Notes under the pieces: model-generated | Databases searched by the model: none | The model's input: only the letters and a program-made list of their open reading frames with translations | Told to the model about the DNA's origin: nothing | Made by a program: the position numbers and the translations under genes | In this document: positions 49,416-59,654 of the stretch, in pieces | How the letters are laid out: each line of letters starts with the position of its first letter | How positions within the stretch are numbered: position 1 is the stretch's first letter | Assembly: GCF_004785645.1 (NCBI RefSeq) | Contig: NZ_SRPE01000011.1 | Coordinates: 62,001 to 126,000 of the forward strand | Direction: 5' to 3' | DNA: 64,000 bases | From: Empedobacter tilapiae | GTDB taxonomy: Bacteria; Bacteroidota; Bacteroidia; Flavobacteriales; Weeksellaceae

Positions 49416-51485
49416 TTATTTCGTTTTATACTTCGCGATTCCATCTTGTAACCATTTCAAGTAAACTTCCACATCAAGTTCGGCCTCTAAAGGTTTAGAA
49501 AAACGATTTAAATCTTTGTCTACCAAAATATAATAAGGTTGTGCATTTGCATTAAAATGTTCAATCTCAAAAGAAGTCCATTTATTACCAACTGTTTTTA
49601 AGACCCTATTATTTAAATATTTAGAAAAAACTTGTTCACTTTCGGGTAAAGGAGTTTGCTCATCAACGTATAACGAAACTAAAACAACATCTTCAGCCAA
49701 AATTTTCTTTACACGTTCATCGCTCCAAACACGTTCTTCAACTTTACGGCAATTTGCACACGCATGCCCTGTGAAATCTAACAACATTGGTTTTCCAACT
49801 TTCGTTGCGTAAGCTGCGGCCTTATCAAAATCTTTGAATGCAGGAATTCCATGAGGTCCTGCAACCATATTAGGATCATCAAATTTAGCTGTCGCTTGTC
49901 CACCACCTACACCTTCGTGGAAACCTCGTGGCGCTTCAGAATATGTCATTGGAGGTGTTAAACCACTTAATAATTTTAATGGTCCACCCCATAAACCTGG
50001 AATCATATAAACTGCAAATGTTATTGAAACTAATGCAAATAGCATTCTTGGAACACCAATAGTTTGGACAGGTGAATCTAATTCTAATCTAAATTTACCT
50101 AAAAGATATAATCCTAAGAAGATAAAAATTGCAATCCAAAATGCTAAGAAAATTTCTCTTGGCAACCAATTCATTTGCCAAACTAAATCAGCATTAGATA
50201 AGAATTTTAAGGCAAAAGCTAATTCAATAAACCCTAAAGAAACTTTGATTGTATTTAACCATCCTCCAGATTTAGGCATTGAATTTAACCATCTTGGAAA
50301 CATTGCAAACAATGTAAACGGAATAGCTAATGCTAAAGAAAAACCAAACATACCTACAATTAGAGATAAACGACTGCCTCCTTGTGTCGCTTGTACTAAC
50401 AATGAACCAATAATTGGTCCTGTACAAGAAAAAGACACTAATGCTAATGTGAATGCCATAAAGAAGATTCCAATTAATCCGCCTTTATCAGCACCTTTAT
50501 CAGCTGCATTTACCCATTTACTTGGTAATGTCAATTCGAAAGCTCCAAAAAATGAAATAGCAAATACAATGAAAATTGCAAAGAATGCTAAATTCACCCA
50601 CGGATTTGTTGACATTTCATTTAGGACTGATGGTCCAAAAATAACTGTCGCCAATAAACCTAATGCAACATAAATAACAATGATTGATAAACCATAAATA
50701 AAGGCTTTACCAACTCCTTCTCCTTTCGATTTACTTTGTTTTGTAAACATACTTACAGTCAAAGGAATCATTGGAAAAATACAAGGCATTAATAGCGCTG
50801 CTAATCCTCCTAAAAATCCCAAAGAAAAGATTTTCAATAAACCATTATTTTTCTTTTCGTTATCTGCTAATAAAGAATCATCAACTTTTTTGATTGTATC
50901 TTGTGTTGTCGCAACAACCGCTGTAGAATCCTCTTGAACAGAATCTTGTGTAATTTCATTTACTGCAACAGTATCTTTTGCTTCTGTAGCATCTGCTGGC
51001 TTTGCCTCTTCTTTCGTCTCTTCAACTTTTGCGGAAGGCGTTAATTTTATCGTTCCGCTTGTTTCATCTGGTGGCAAACAACGTTCGGCATCACACATTT
51101 GAAATTCTATTGTGTACGATACATTTACAGGTTTATCACCCGAAACTTTCACTTTTTGAACAAATTTTACTTGATTTTCGTAATATTTTTCATCTTGTTC
51201 AAAAATTTGGCTGTATTTATCTATACGTTTTCCAACTTCGCGCGTACCTCCAACCAATTTTGCATTTGCAGCTGGTTTAAATGATGCACTTGCTGGAATT
51301 CCAATTCCTCCATCAGGATGTTTCATTGAATAAAGGTGCCAACCTCTATCAATTTTTCCTGTTACCTCGATTTCAAACTCATTTTGTCCAACCTCCTTCA
51401 CCGAACTCGACCATTTTGCAGGACTAAATAATTGTGCGTTGACTAAAATTGGAAACAAAAAAAGTATCCAAAGTTTCTTTAACAT
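49416..51485 (-). CDS. dsbD: Thiol:disulfide interchange protein DsbD
   Basis: The 689-residue protein moves electrons from cytoplasmic thioredoxin to periplasmic proteins. The signal peptide ends near LVNAQ. An N-terminal DsbD-alpha-like domain (YTIEFQMCDAERCLPP holds its two Cys) is followed by an acidic, Thr/Ala-rich linker. An eight-helix core follows, with Cys in ALLMPCIFPMIPLT and SFSCTGPIIGSLL. The C-terminal thioredoxin domain has CANC (Cys576, Cys579). It overlaps tilS by 7 nt. Confidence 0.95.
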   Translation of the reverse strand: MLKKLWILFLFPILVNAQLFSPAKWSSSVKEVGQNEFEIEVTGKIDRGWHLYSMKHPDGGIGIPASASFKPAANAKLVGGTREVGKRIDKYSQIFEQDEKYYENQVKFVQKVKVSGDKPVNVSYTIEFQMCDAERCLPPDETSGTIKLTPSAKVEETKEEAKPADATEAKDTVAVNEITQDSVQEDSTAVVATTQDTIKKVDDSLLADNEKKNNGLLKIFSLGFLGGLAALLMPCIFPMIPLTVSMFTKQSKSKGEGVGKAFIYGLSIIVIYVALGLLATVIFGPSVLNEMSTNPWVNLAFFAIFIVFAISFFGAFELTLPSKWVNAADKGADKGGLIGIFFMAFTLALVSFSCTGPIIGSLLVQATQGGSRLSLIVGMFGFSLALAIPFTLFAMFPRWLNSMPKSGGWLNTIKVSLGFIELAFALKFLSNADLVWQMNWLPREIFLAFWIAIFIFLGLYLLGKFRLELDSPVQTIGVPRMLFALVSITFAVYMIPGLWGGPLKLLSGLTPPMTYSEAPRGFHEGVGGGQATAKFDDPNMVAGPHGIPAFKDFDKAAAYATKVGKPMLLDFTGHACANCRKVEERVWSDERVKKILAEDVVLVSLYVDEQTPLPESEQVFSKYLNNRVLKTVGNKWTSFEIEHFNANAQPYYILVDKDLNRFSKPLEAELDVEVYLKWLQDGIAKYKTK

Positions 51486-52786
51486 ACTGTAATGTTTAAA
51501 AAGTTTTTACTTGTTTCTGTCGTTTTGAAACGTTCATCCAAACGATGATTTACCACCCAAATAATCTGATCTTTTTGGTCACAAAGCAACCAAACCTTCT
51601 CTTTTTCTAACTTAGAAAGTTTCAAATCTTTCATAAACTTACTCAACAATTTTTTTTGACCTTTCATTCCAATTGGATAAAAGAAATCTCCCTCTTTCAC
51701 TTTTCTAAGTTTAAGCGGAAACAAAATTGATGTAAAGTCTACTATTTCAGTAGCGTTTTCGTGTGGATTTATCGATTTCACGAACTTCAAATTTAACGAA
51801 TTGATTTCAATTAACTCATCAAAAATCGTTAATTCATCTTCATTTTCTTCTTCTATTTTTTGCAACAACAAATTTTCTCGATTTTTAATTAATCGATAAG
51901 TTGCTGATTTTATTTCACTTCCAGTTTCTGCATCCAAAAATTTAAAAATTTCTTTGCTCGACGAAAATGCATATTTTTCGAACAAATAATGTAAAAATGT
52001 TTCTAATGGTTGAAGTTTTTTTAATGCTGAAATTTCAATTTCAATCGGATTATCTCCTGAAAATAAGTTACTTCTAATTTCTTCAACTTTATTTTGTACA
52101 ATTTGATAATTATCGTTGATATGATTTAAACTTGACAAAAAATTCTCATCAAATTGCGGATGAAGCTCTTTTAGGATTGGCGTAATATGATGACGAATCT
52201 TATTTCTGGTATAATCATCCGTCGCATTCGTATAATCTTCTCGCCAATTAATTTCATTTGATTTTGCATATTCCAACAAATCATTTTTCGTGAAATTCAA
52301 AAGAGGACGAAAAATTTTTCCATTATCAATTTGCATTCCGACCAAACCTTTCAAACCTGTTCCACGAGAAAGATTAATCAAAAATGTTTCGATATTATCA
52401 TCTAAATGATGCGCTGTCACCAAAACGTCCAAACGATTTTGTTTTTGAACTTGTTCAAACCACTCATAACGCAAATTTCGGCAAGCCATTTCGACCGAAT
52501 AATTTCCTGTTTTCTGATAAGCTGCAATATCAAAACGAACTGAATGAAATGGAATATTATATTTTCCGCAATATTCTCTCACAAACATTTCATCACCATT
52601 TGCGTCTTCTTCACGCAACTGAAAATTACAATGTGCTACCTGAAAATTTGCAGCAGTTTGACGAAATAAATCTAACAAAACCATGCTATCAATCCCTCCA
52701 CTAATCGCCAATAAATAACGATGCCTAGAAAAAGAATGTTGTTCTAAAAGTTGCTTAAACTCTTGTTGTATAGATTTATTTTTCAT
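51479..52786 (-). CDS. tilS: tRNA(Ile)-lysidine synthase
   Basis: TilS converts C34 of the CAU-anticodon tRNA-Ile to lysidine, so that it reads AUA; it is essential in most bacteria. The 435 residues have the PP-loop SGGIDS (29-34), TAHHLDDNIETFLINL, RGTGLKGLVGM and the linker REDYTNATDDYTRNKIRH, all typical. The C-terminal substrate domain is complete. Its stop overlaps the dsbD start by 7 nt, so both are in one operon with tilS first. Confidence 0.95.
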   Translation of the reverse strand: MKNKSIQQEFKQLLEQHSFSRHRYLLAISGGIDSMVLLDLFRQTAANFQVAHCNFQLREEDANGDEMFVREYCGKYNIPFHSVRFDIAAYQKTGNYSVEMACRNLRYEWFEQVQKQNRLDVLVTAHHLDDNIETFLINLSRGTGLKGLVGMQIDNGKIFRPLLNFTKNDLLEYAKSNEINWREDYTNATDDYTRNKIRHHITPILKELHPQFDENFLSSLNHINDNYQIVQNKVEEIRSNLFSGDNPIEIEISALKKLQPLETFLHYLFEKYAFSSSKEIFKFLDAETGSEIKSATYRLIKNRENLLLQKIEEENEDELTIFDELIEINSLNLKFVKSINPHENATEIVDFTSILFPLKLRKVKEGDFFYPIGMKGQKKLLSKFMKDLKLSKLEKEKVWLLCDQKDQIIWVVNHRLDERFKTTETSKNFLNITVC

Positions 52787-52871
52787 GAAATATAAATGTT
52801 CGAAATTAGGAAGAATTCTCGAAAAAGAGTTATACTTTTTTTCTTCGTTCTTATAAAATTTTCCAATAAAA

Positions 52872-52892
52872 AAGCCTGAAAAACTCAGGCTA
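52872..52892 (-). terminator. Terminator of the second Rrf2 gene
   Basis: AGCCTGA/TCAGGCT stem with a T run on the minus strand, 5 nt past the stop. Confidence 0.8.
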
Positions 52893-52897
52893 AAGAT

Positions 52898-53305
52898 TTA
52901 TTTTAAACTTTCTAAAGATTTATTTTCAAGAATTTCTAAAGTCGAATCTCTCAATTCAACCATCACCTTATTCAATGTACAAACGCCTTCATTAGGACAA
53001 TCATCACATTTTTCGTAGTAATTTTTACTTACACATGGCAATAGCGCTATTGGTCCTTCTAAAACACGAATCAAAGAAGCTAAACTAATATCTTTTGGTT
53101 CACGTGCTAAGTAATATCCACCACCTTTTCCTTGTTTCGAATTGACGAAACCTAACTTTTTTAAATCCAATAAAATAGCTTCCAAGAATTTTTTAGGAAT
53201 AACTTCTGTTTCAGAAATCTGGCCAATTAAAACTGGTTTGTTACTTTCTTGTCTGGCCAAATGAGCCATCGCTTTCAGTCCGTATTTTGTCTTTTTTGAT
53301 AACAA
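52898..53305 (-). CDS. Rrf2 family regulator with cysteine cluster (IscR/NsrR-like)
   Basis: The 135-residue winged-helix protein begins MLSKKTKYGLKAMAHLAR and has KKFLEAILLDLKKLGF and KGGGYYLAREPKDISL. A run of four Cys (LPCVSKNYYEKCDDCPNEGVC, here broken at 53030-52970) suggests an Fe-S cluster of the IscR/NsrR type. No ATG opens the frame. TTG 53305 gives the exact family N-terminus, and a TATTTTTG box (53324-53331, minus strand) lies 26 nt before it. It appears to be expressed alone, so its targets are elsewhere. Confidence 0.92.
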   Translation of the reverse strand: MLSKKTKYGLKAMAHLARQESNKPVLIGQISETEVIPKKFLEAILLDLKKLGFVNSKQGKGGGYYLAREPKDISLASLIRVLEGPIALLPCVSKNYYEKCDDCPNEGVCTLNKVMVELRDSTLEILENKSLESLK

Positions 53306-53323
53306 TTCTATAAGATTTAACTA

Positions 53324-53331
53324 CAAAAATA
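53324..53331 (-). promoter_or_regulatory. -7 box of the second Rrf2 gene
   Basis: The minus-strand TATTTTTG lies 26 nt before the TTG start. Another box, TATATTTG, with a TTG 17 nt upstream, lies further back at 53352-53379. Confidence 0.5.
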
Positions 53332-53382
53332 ACGTTGATTGTTGTATAAAACAAATATAAAATTAAATCGTTGAATCAAGAT

Positions 53383-54792
53383 TTAAAAATATTTTATCAA
53401 AAAATCAATTATCTTTTGAGTTGTAGAATTATAGGGATAATTGAGAAATTTTGATGGCGATAAAAAACGATTGACTTTTAAAATCGGTTTCATATGCGAA
53501 AAATCTTTGAACCCTGCATAACCTGTTGAAGCTCCAATTCCAGAATTATTAACTCCACCAAAAGGCAAATTTGGATGCAAAACATGCACCAATGTTTCGT
53601 TAATTACCACAGAACCAGATGATGTTTGATTTTTAATTTTATCAATAAAAGTAAAATCTTTCGAAAAAATATATAATGCTAAAGGCTTTTCTTTCTGACT
53701 GATAAATTCAATTACTTCATATTTTTCTTTAAATGTATAAATCGGAAAAATTGGTCCAAAAATTTCTTCATCATTGATTTTTGCATCTATTGGAACATCT
53801 GTCAATAAAGTTGGTTTAATGTACAATTCAGCTTCAATGTATTCATTTCCAAAAGGACAATTTGCACCATTTTCTATTGCATTTTCAATCAAATCTTTTA
53901 ATCTATTATAATTTTGAAGATTTACAATTCTTGCCAAATCTTTCGATTGAGAAGGATTTTTTCCAAAGACTTTTTCTATATGTTCAATAAACGTTCTTAT
54001 AAATTTATTTTTAAACTCTTCTTTAATCAAAATATAATCTGGCGCAATACATGTTTGACCAAAATTTATCAACTTTCCCCAAACTGCTTTTTTAACCACT
54101 TCTTGCATCGGAATTGTTCCATCAATAATCAAAGGCGACTTTCCTCCTAACTCCAACGTCACCGAAGAAAGATGCTTTGCTCCTGCTTGCATCACAATTT
54201 TACCCACTTTTGGTGAACCTGTAAAATGAATATGATTAAACTTTTTGGTTAACAAATAAGTCGTTTCATCAATTTCTCCTTCAATAATTGCAACATGATT
54301 TTCATTAAAAGTTTCTGAAACAATTTTATTAAGAACTTTTGAAACATTAGGACAAAACTCCGAAGGTTTAAGAATTGTTGTATTTCCAGCCGAAATACAA
54401 GCAACTAAATGCACCAAACACAATTGAAAAGGATAATTCCAAGGCGAAATAATCAAACAATTTCCCAAAGCTTCCGATTGAATTTTAGCTTTTGAACCTA
54501 AAAAAAGTAAATTATTTGAAACTGATTTCGCTTTTGTCCAACGATTCAAATTCTTTCGAAATAATCGAATTTCAGCTAAAACTGGAAATATTTCGGTAGA
54601 ATCAGCTTCTATTTTAGATTTTCTTAAATCCAAAAATAATGCTTCTTCTATTTCAGCACGATGATTTAGAATTGAATTTTCTAAATTTTCTAAACACTCT
54701 TTTCGTTGATAAACAGTGAGTTGACGAATATTTATTTTATTCTCAAGTTGCTTATCATAAATCTCATCTATTTTCGTTCTAAAATCTGTCAC
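53383..54792 (-). CDS. Aldehyde dehydrogenase, class-3-like
   Basis: The protein has about 469 residues and oxidises aldehydes with NAD(P). It shows ISPWNYPFQLCLVHLV, the cofactor segment HFTGSPKVGKIV, the general base Glu in VTLELGGKSPLII and the catalytic Cys in NFGQTCIAPDYIL. The C-terminal LPFGGVNNSGIGASTGYAGF is the class-3 hallmark. The start is unsure because no ATG lies near the N-terminus: GTG 54792 (VTDFRTKIDEIY) and TTG 54810 both fit; I use GTG. It is divergent from a TerB-like gene. Confidence 0.9.
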   Translation of the reverse strand: MTDFRTKIDEIYDKQLENKINIRQLTVYQRKECLENLENSILNHRAEIEEALFLDLRKSKIEADSTEIFPVLAEIRLFRKNLNRWTKAKSVSNNLLFLGSKAKIQSEALGNCLIISPWNYPFQLCLVHLVACISAGNTTILKPSEFCPNVSKVLNKIVSETFNENHVAIIEGEIDETTYLLTKKFNHIHFTGSPKVGKIVMQAGAKHLSSVTLELGGKSPLIIDGTIPMQEVVKKAVWGKLINFGQTCIAPDYILIKEEFKNKFIRTFIEHIEKVFGKNPSQSKDLARIVNLQNYNRLKDLIENAIENGANCPFGNEYIEAELYIKPTLLTDVPIDAKINDEEIFGPIFPIYTFKEKYEVIEFISQKEKPLALYIFSKDFTFIDKIKNQTSSGSVVINETLVHVLHPNLPFGGVNNSGIGASTGYAGFKDFSHMKPILKVNRFLSPSKFLNYPYNSTTQKIIDFLIKYF

Positions 54793-54856
54793 ATGAAAAA
54801 TTTTGAACAATTAATTTACTACAATTTTGAGTATTTTTAACCCCAAAAATCAACAA

Positions 54857-55291
54857 ATGAAAAATAATCTTACTTTGATTGATAAATTAAATCACATCAA
54901 AAATTTATTTATTATTGGTAAAAGTGATGGAAGTTTGAATGAAAAAGAAATTCAAATTATTTCTGACATTGCAAAATTTCATGAACTTTCGCTCAAAGAT
55001 GTAAGTTATATTTTGAACGAAAACACGAAGTTTGATTTCACATTACCAAAAACGTCTACAGATAGACTTTCTTTGTTGTATGATGCTGTTTTGCTAATGG
55101 TTGTAGATTTAAATATTCATCAAAATGAAAAGGCAATATGCATCGATTTAGCTAAAAAATTTGAATTTAATCCCCAAATTATTGATGAATTAATCGAAGA
55201 TATTTTGAGTTATATTTTAGAGGGAAAAGAATGCGATGAAGTGATGGAATATTTGGTGAAATACTCACATCCTAAGCAAAATTTGAATTAA
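54857..55291 (+). CDS. TerB-like helical protein
   Basis: The 144-residue all-helical protein begins MKNNLTLIDKLNHIKNLFIIG and has SDGSLNEKEIQIISDIAK followed by LLYDAVLLMVVDLNIHQNEKAI. The two acidic loop segments in matching positions recall the TerB fold (tellurite-resistance B, metal-binding). It is likely cytoplasmic. I use ATG 54857; a longer TTG frame from 54827 is less likely. No ter operon surrounds it, so a tellurite role is not implied. Confidence 0.72.
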   Translation: MKNNLTLIDKLNHIKNLFIIGKSDGSLNEKEIQIISDIAKFHELSLKDVSYILNENTKFDFTLPKTSTDRLSLLYDAVLLMVVDLNIHQNEKAICIDLAKKFEFNPQIIDELIEDILSYILEGKECDEVMEYLVKYSHPKQNLN

Positions 55292-55297
55292 ATTTTA

Positions 55298-55933
55298 TTA
55301 AAAAAGTTGGTAAATCGTTAACAAAGAAATCACACTCGTCACTCCTCCTATTACATAGTTTATATTTTTTAAAATAAACGAATCTTCTTCTGATTTTGAA
55401 TTAAAAAATTTCAGATATAAACCAAAAATAATCATCGAACCAATAACAACTCCTAAAGCAAAAACTGAGCTATTTGGTTGTCCAAAAACATTAACATTAT
55501 ACGAAACCAACGTAGCGCTTAAAAACACATAAAAAGGTATTGGAAAAACATTTATAGCAGATAACAATAATCCATAAATAAATAAATTTTTTTGTTTTAC
55601 ATCACCTTGTTGTTTTAGTTTTTTATTCTTCTTTTTTTGATCTTGTTTCTTCGCAAAAAAGAGAAAATAAATGGTAATAATTACAAAAACAGCTAATCCA
55701 ACTTCCCTAAAAATTTTGGTAACTTCTTCATTAAAATCAATAAATTTAGCTAGAAAAATTGCCAAATAAACCTGAATGGCAATTGTTGCTGCCGTTCCAG
55801 ACATAAAAGTATATGCACTTTTAACACCTTCTTGCTTCCCTATTTTCACCACCGTCATATTCAACAATCCTGGAATGGATGATCCGATAAAAGCTGTGAA
55901 AATTCCGATTAAAAGTAGTTCTAAATACTGCAT
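55298..55933 (-). CDS. LysE family transporter
   Basis: A 211-residue exporter-type membrane protein with about six helices. The first contains IGSSIPGLLNMTVVKIGKQEG, the LysE/RhtB signature region (PGP replaced by PGLLN). A basic loop (KKQDQKKKNKKLKQQ) separates the halves. The family exports amino acids, but the atypical first motif makes the substrate uncertain. A TAAATTTG -7 box lies 30 nt before the ATG. Its end is convergent with the TerB-like gene, 6 nt away. Confidence 0.83.
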   Translation of the reverse strand: MQYLELLLIGIFTAFIGSSIPGLLNMTVVKIGKQEGVKSAYTFMSGTAATIAIQVYLAIFLAKFIDFNEEVTKIFREVGLAVFVIITIYFLFFAKKQDQKKKNKKLKQQGDVKQKNLFIYGLLLSAINVFPIPFYVFLSATLVSYNVNVFGQPNSSVFALGVVIGSMIIFGLYLKFFNSKSEEDSFILKNINYVIGGVTSVISLLTIYQLF

Positions 55934-56025
55934 TAATTCTTTTTAGAAAGGTTTGCAAATTTATGAATTATAGTTTATTGTTTACTCAAAATAGAATAAG
56001 ATTCATATCATAAAAAGATCTTAAA

Positions 56026-56056
56026 TTGATTTAATATCTAAGCTTTTATATATTTG
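56026..56056 (+). promoter_or_regulatory. Promoter of the lipoprotein gene
   Basis: TTG (56026-56028), a 20-nt spacer and TATATTTG (56049-56056), 27 nt before the ATG. Confidence 0.7.
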
Positions 56057-56075
56057 CAATTAATATAAAAATACT

Positions 56076-56903
56076 ATGAAAACAAACTTCACGAAATTAT
56101 TACTATTATCAATTATTTCAACTTCTATTTTTACTTCTTGTAAAAATGATGACAATGATGATCTACCTTCAAAAAATGAAAAAAAAGTAATTAAAAAAAT
56201 CAAATCTACTGGCTATGAATTTATAAATGGAACAGAAACAGAAGATGTAAGTGAAGGAACTTTTATTTATGATAAAGATTATAAAAAATTATTAAATGTA
56301 AATTATACAAATGGAATGATTTCAACATATAAATATGATACAAATGATAATTTAATTTTAGTAGAATACAAAGGCGCTACAAATCCTCTTGAAAATAGTA
56401 CATTAAATTTATTTTACAACGGAAATAAATTAGCTTATACACAAACTGTTGAGTCTGGTACTATTACACAACGTAATGAATATTATTACAACAACTTAGG
56501 GAAGTTTAATAAAGAAATTGTTTGCAGCAATGGTAATACATGTAATGGAGATCAAAATGCTATTTATTCCTATACAAATAATAATATTACATCCGTTATT
56601 GACAAAACATTTGGAAGTTGGTTTAGTGATGGGATGAAAAATTTATATGAATTCGATAAATCAAATAGTCCTTACAAAAATTCTCAAGAAGTAATTAGAA
56701 TTCTTCAAAATCAATTTATGCATTCTTATAGTGAAAATAATGTAGTTAAAGAAACGCAATATTGGAGTTTATCAAATTCAGAACCTAATAGAATTGTAAC
56801 TTACACTTACACGTATGACAAAGATAATTTTCCTATTTTAATTGTAGGAAAAGATGAAAAGGGAAATAATTATTTTAAAGTAGAGTACGAATATTATAAC
56901 TAA
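56076..56903 (+). CDS. Hypothetical lipoprotein with repeated Tyr-rich strands
   Basis: The 275-residue protein has a lipoprotein signal (STSIFTSC, lipidated Cys near 22) followed by an acidic Asp/Asn stretch. The body repeats short strands such as TYKYDTNDNLILVEYKG, NEYYYNNLGKFNKEI and TYTYTYDKDNFPILI. These are like the YD/RHS-type or DUF4595-type antiparallel repeats seen in Bacteroidota surface lipoproteins. The acidic segment after Cys could act as an export-to-surface signal. Function unknown. Confidence 0.78.
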   Translation: MKTNFTKLLLLSIISTSIFTSCKNDDNDDLPSKNEKKVIKKIKSTGYEFINGTETEDVSEGTFIYDKDYKKLLNVNYTNGMISTYKYDTNDNLILVEYKGATNPLENSTLNLFYNGNKLAYTQTVESGTITQRNEYYYNNLGKFNKEIVCSNGNTCNGDQNAIYSYTNNNITSVIDKTFGSWFSDGMKNLYEFDKSNSPYKNSQEVIRILQNQFMHSYSENNVVKETQYWSLSNSEPNRIVTYTYTYDKDNFPILIVGKDEKGNNYFKVEYEYYN

Positions 56904-56906
56904 AAA

Positions 56907-56932
56907 AAAACCACTTCAAATGAAGTGGTTTT
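56907..56932. terminator. Bidirectional terminator
   Basis: A 12-bp perfect stem (56907-56918 with 56921-56932), between convergent genes. Confidence 0.85.
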
Positions 56933-56954
56933 ATATTTTATTTTGTTCAAAAAA

Positions 56955-59576
56955 TTACAATGAAGCTAATTGTTCTTCAATTTGTGCAATTTTTTCTAAA
57001 GCATCTGCTTCTTTTTTGCGTTCTGCATTAATTACTTGTTCTGGCGCTCCTGCAACAAATTTTTCGTTTGATAATTTTTTACGAACTGAATTTAAGAAAC
57101 CTTGGTTGTAATCCAACTCTTTTTGTAATTTCTCGCGTTCAGCTTCAATATCGATATTATCAGACATCGGAACCATAAATTCTAACGTACCAACACGGAA
57201 AGCAAAACCTTTTTCTGGTTTATCACCTGTATTGAAATTAGAAACATTTCCTAATTTAGAGAAAACATCAACATAAATTTCGTTCGCTGCTTGTGTATCA
57301 GCAAAAACTTCTAACGCTTCTTTTGGCGACATTCCTTTTTCTGAACGTAATCCACGAATAGCAGTTATTGCTTCTTTTGTATTTTCGAAATTTTTGATAA
57401 TTTCTTCGTTAAAAGATGTTACTTCTGGATATTTAGAAATAATCAAGGCTTCATCATCCGTTCTTTCAGCAATTAAATGCCAAATTTCTTCTGTTAAGAA
57501 AGGCATAAATGGATGTAAAACTTTCAATACATTTTCTAAATAAGAAATTGTTGCTGCATAAGTTTTTGCATCAATTGGCTCACCAAAAGTAGGTTTAATC
57601 GCTTCTAAATACCAAGAACAAAAATCATCCCAAATCAATTTATAAATTGCCATCAATGAATCAGATAAACGATATTGATCATAATTATGTTCGATATCTG
57701 CTAATGCTTGTTGGAATTTATTTTCGAACCAATCAACCGCTTTTGCTTGAGCAGAAGTTTGTTCTAAATCTTCTTTCACTTCCCAACCTTTGATTAAACG
57801 GAAAGCATTCCAAATTTTATTAGCAAAATTACGTCCTTGTAGACACAAATCAACATCGAAAGGTAAATCATTTCCAGCAGGCGCCGTTAACAACATTCCC
57901 ATACGTGTTGCATCTGCACCGTATTCGTTCATCAATTCAATTGGATCTGGTGAGTTCCCTAACGATTTCGACATTTTACGACCTTGTTTATCACGAACAA
58001 TTCCTGTAAAATATACATTTTCGAAAGGTAATTCGTTACGATATTCATATCCAGCCACAATCATACGCGCAACCCAGAAGAAAATAATATCTGGACCAGT
58101 TACTAAATCTTGTGTTGGATAATAATAATTTATTTCTTCATTTTCTGGCTCATTGATTCCGTTGAAAACAGAAATTGGCCATAACCAAGAAGAAAACCAT
58201 GTATCTAAAGCATCTTCATCTTGACGTAAATCTTCGATTGTTAATGCTGTATTTCCTGTTTTTTCTTGCGCTAATGGTAAAGCTTCTTTTTTTGTTAAAG
58301 CAACAACAAAATCTTCGTTTCCATCACCATAGAAAAATGCAGGAATTTGGTGTCCCCACCATAATTGACGAGAAATGTTCCAATCTGTTACATTTTCCAT
58401 CCAATTACGATACGTATTTTTAAATTTCGCTGGATGAAATTTAATTGTATCATTCATTACATTATCTAATGCAGGTTTTGCTAAATCTGTCATTTTCAAA
58501 AACCATTGATTTGAGATTTTTGGCTCAATTACAACTCCTGTTCTTTCAGATGTTCCTACATTATTTTTATAATCTTCTATTTTTTCAAGTAAACCTTTTT
58601 CTTCTAATTCTTTCTCAATTTCTTTACGAACTTTGAAGCGATCCATTCCTGCATATTGCATTCCATAATCGTTCAATTTAGCATCATCAGTAAAGATATC
58701 TATGAATTCTAAATTATGTTTTTTACCTAATTCGTAATCATTTGTATCGTGCGCAGGCGTTACTTTAAGACATCCTGTACCGAATTCTAAATCAACATAT
58801 TCATCTTCAATAATACTAACTTCTCGACCAACGATAGGAACAATTACTTTTTGACCTTTTAACCATTGATAACGTTCGTCATTTGGATTGATACAAACTG
58901 CAGTATCCCCAAAAATTGTTTCTGGACGAGTTGTTGCAACCACAATATATTTATCTGAACCAACAACTTTATATTTTAAATAGAATAACTTTCCATTTTT
59001 CTCTTTGTAGATAACTTCTTCGTCAGAAATATTTGTTTTTGCTTCTGGATCCCAATTTACCATACGGTATCCGCGGTAAATTAATCCTTTGTTATATAAA
59101 TCAACAAAAACACGTTGAACAGATTCAGATAAGTCTGGATCCATTGTAAATTTTGTACGATCCCAATCACAAGAAGCTCCTAACTTTTTTAATTGATCTA
59201 AAATGATTCCACCATGTTTATGAGTCCAATCCCAAGCATGATTAAGGAACTCTTCACGACCAATATCAAATTTTGAAACACCTTCTTCTTTTAATTTCGC
59301 AACAACTTTCGCCTCAGTAGCAATTGAAGCATGGTCAGTTCCTGGTACCCAACAAGCGTTATATCCACGCATACGTGCACGACGAATCAATACATCTTGA
59401 ATTGTATTGTTCAACATATGTCCCATGTGCAAGACTCCTGTGACGTTTGGTGGTGGTATTACAATTGTATAAGCTTTTCTTTCATCCGGAGTAGATTTGA
59501 AATATTTTTTCTCCATCCAGTATTCATACCATTTTCCTTCAACCTCTGTAGGCGTATATTTTGATGCGATTTCCAT
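56955..59576 (-). CDS. valS: Valyl-tRNA synthetase
   Basis: The 873-residue class-I synthetase has the HIGH motif as HMGH (50-53, in [17 protein letters not shown]) and KMSKS at 534-538. The connective editing domain contains [16 protein letters not shown], which clears Thr-tRNA-Val. The C-terminal ~90 residues form the tRNA-binding coiled coil ([16 protein letters not shown]). Full length for bacterial ValS. A TAAATTTG box lies 39 nt before the ATG. It is transcribed alone. Confidence 0.97.
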   Translation of the reverse strand: MEIASKYTPTEVEGKWYEYWMEKKYFKSTPDERKAYTIVIPPPNVTGVLHMGHMLNNTIQDVLIRRARMRGYNACWVPGTDHASIATEAKVVAKLKEEGVSKFDIGREEFLNHAWDWTHKHGGIILDQLKKLGASCDWDRTKFTMDPDLSESVQRVFVDLYNKGLIYRGYRMVNWDPEAKTNISDEEVIYKEKNGKLFYLKYKVVGSDKYIVVATTRPETIFGDTAVCINPNDERYQWLKGQKVIVPIVGREVSIIEDEYVDLEFGTGCLKVTPAHDTNDYELGKKHNLEFIDIFTDDAKLNDYGMQYAGMDRFKVRKEIEKELEEKGLLEKIEDYKNNVGTSERTGVVIEPKISNQWFLKMTDLAKPALDNVMNDTIKFHPAKFKNTYRNWMENVTDWNISRQLWWGHQIPAFFYGDGNEDFVVALTKKEALPLAQEKTGNTALTIEDLRQDEDALDTWFSSWLWPISVFNGINEPENEEINYYYPTQDLVTGPDIIFFWVARMIVAGYEYRNELPFENVYFTGIVRDKQGRKMSKSLGNSPDPIELMNEYGADATRMGMLLTAPAGNDLPFDVDLCLQGRNFANKIWNAFRLIKGWEVKEDLEQTSAQAKAVDWFENKFQQALADIEHNYDQYRLSDSLMAIYKLIWDDFCSWYLEAIKPTFGEPIDAKTYAATISYLENVLKVLHPFMPFLTEEIWHLIAERTDDEALIISKYPEVTSFNEEIIKNFENTKEAITAIRGLRSEKGMSPKEALEVFADTQAANEIYVDVFSKLGNVSNFNTGDKPEKGFAFRVGTLEFMVPMSDNIDIEAEREKLQKELDYNQGFLNSVRKKLSNEKFVAGAPEQVINAERKKEADALEKIAQIEEQLASL

Positions 59577-59654
59577 TATTTAATTATGACTTAAAAACAA
59601 ATTTGGGCAAATTTACATAATCTGCCCAATAAATGTTCGATATTTATAAATGAT

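Noticed and set aside
51479-51485. Frameshift between tilS and dsbD
   Set aside because: Both proteins are complete with proper ends; the 7-nt overlap is ordinary operon packing.
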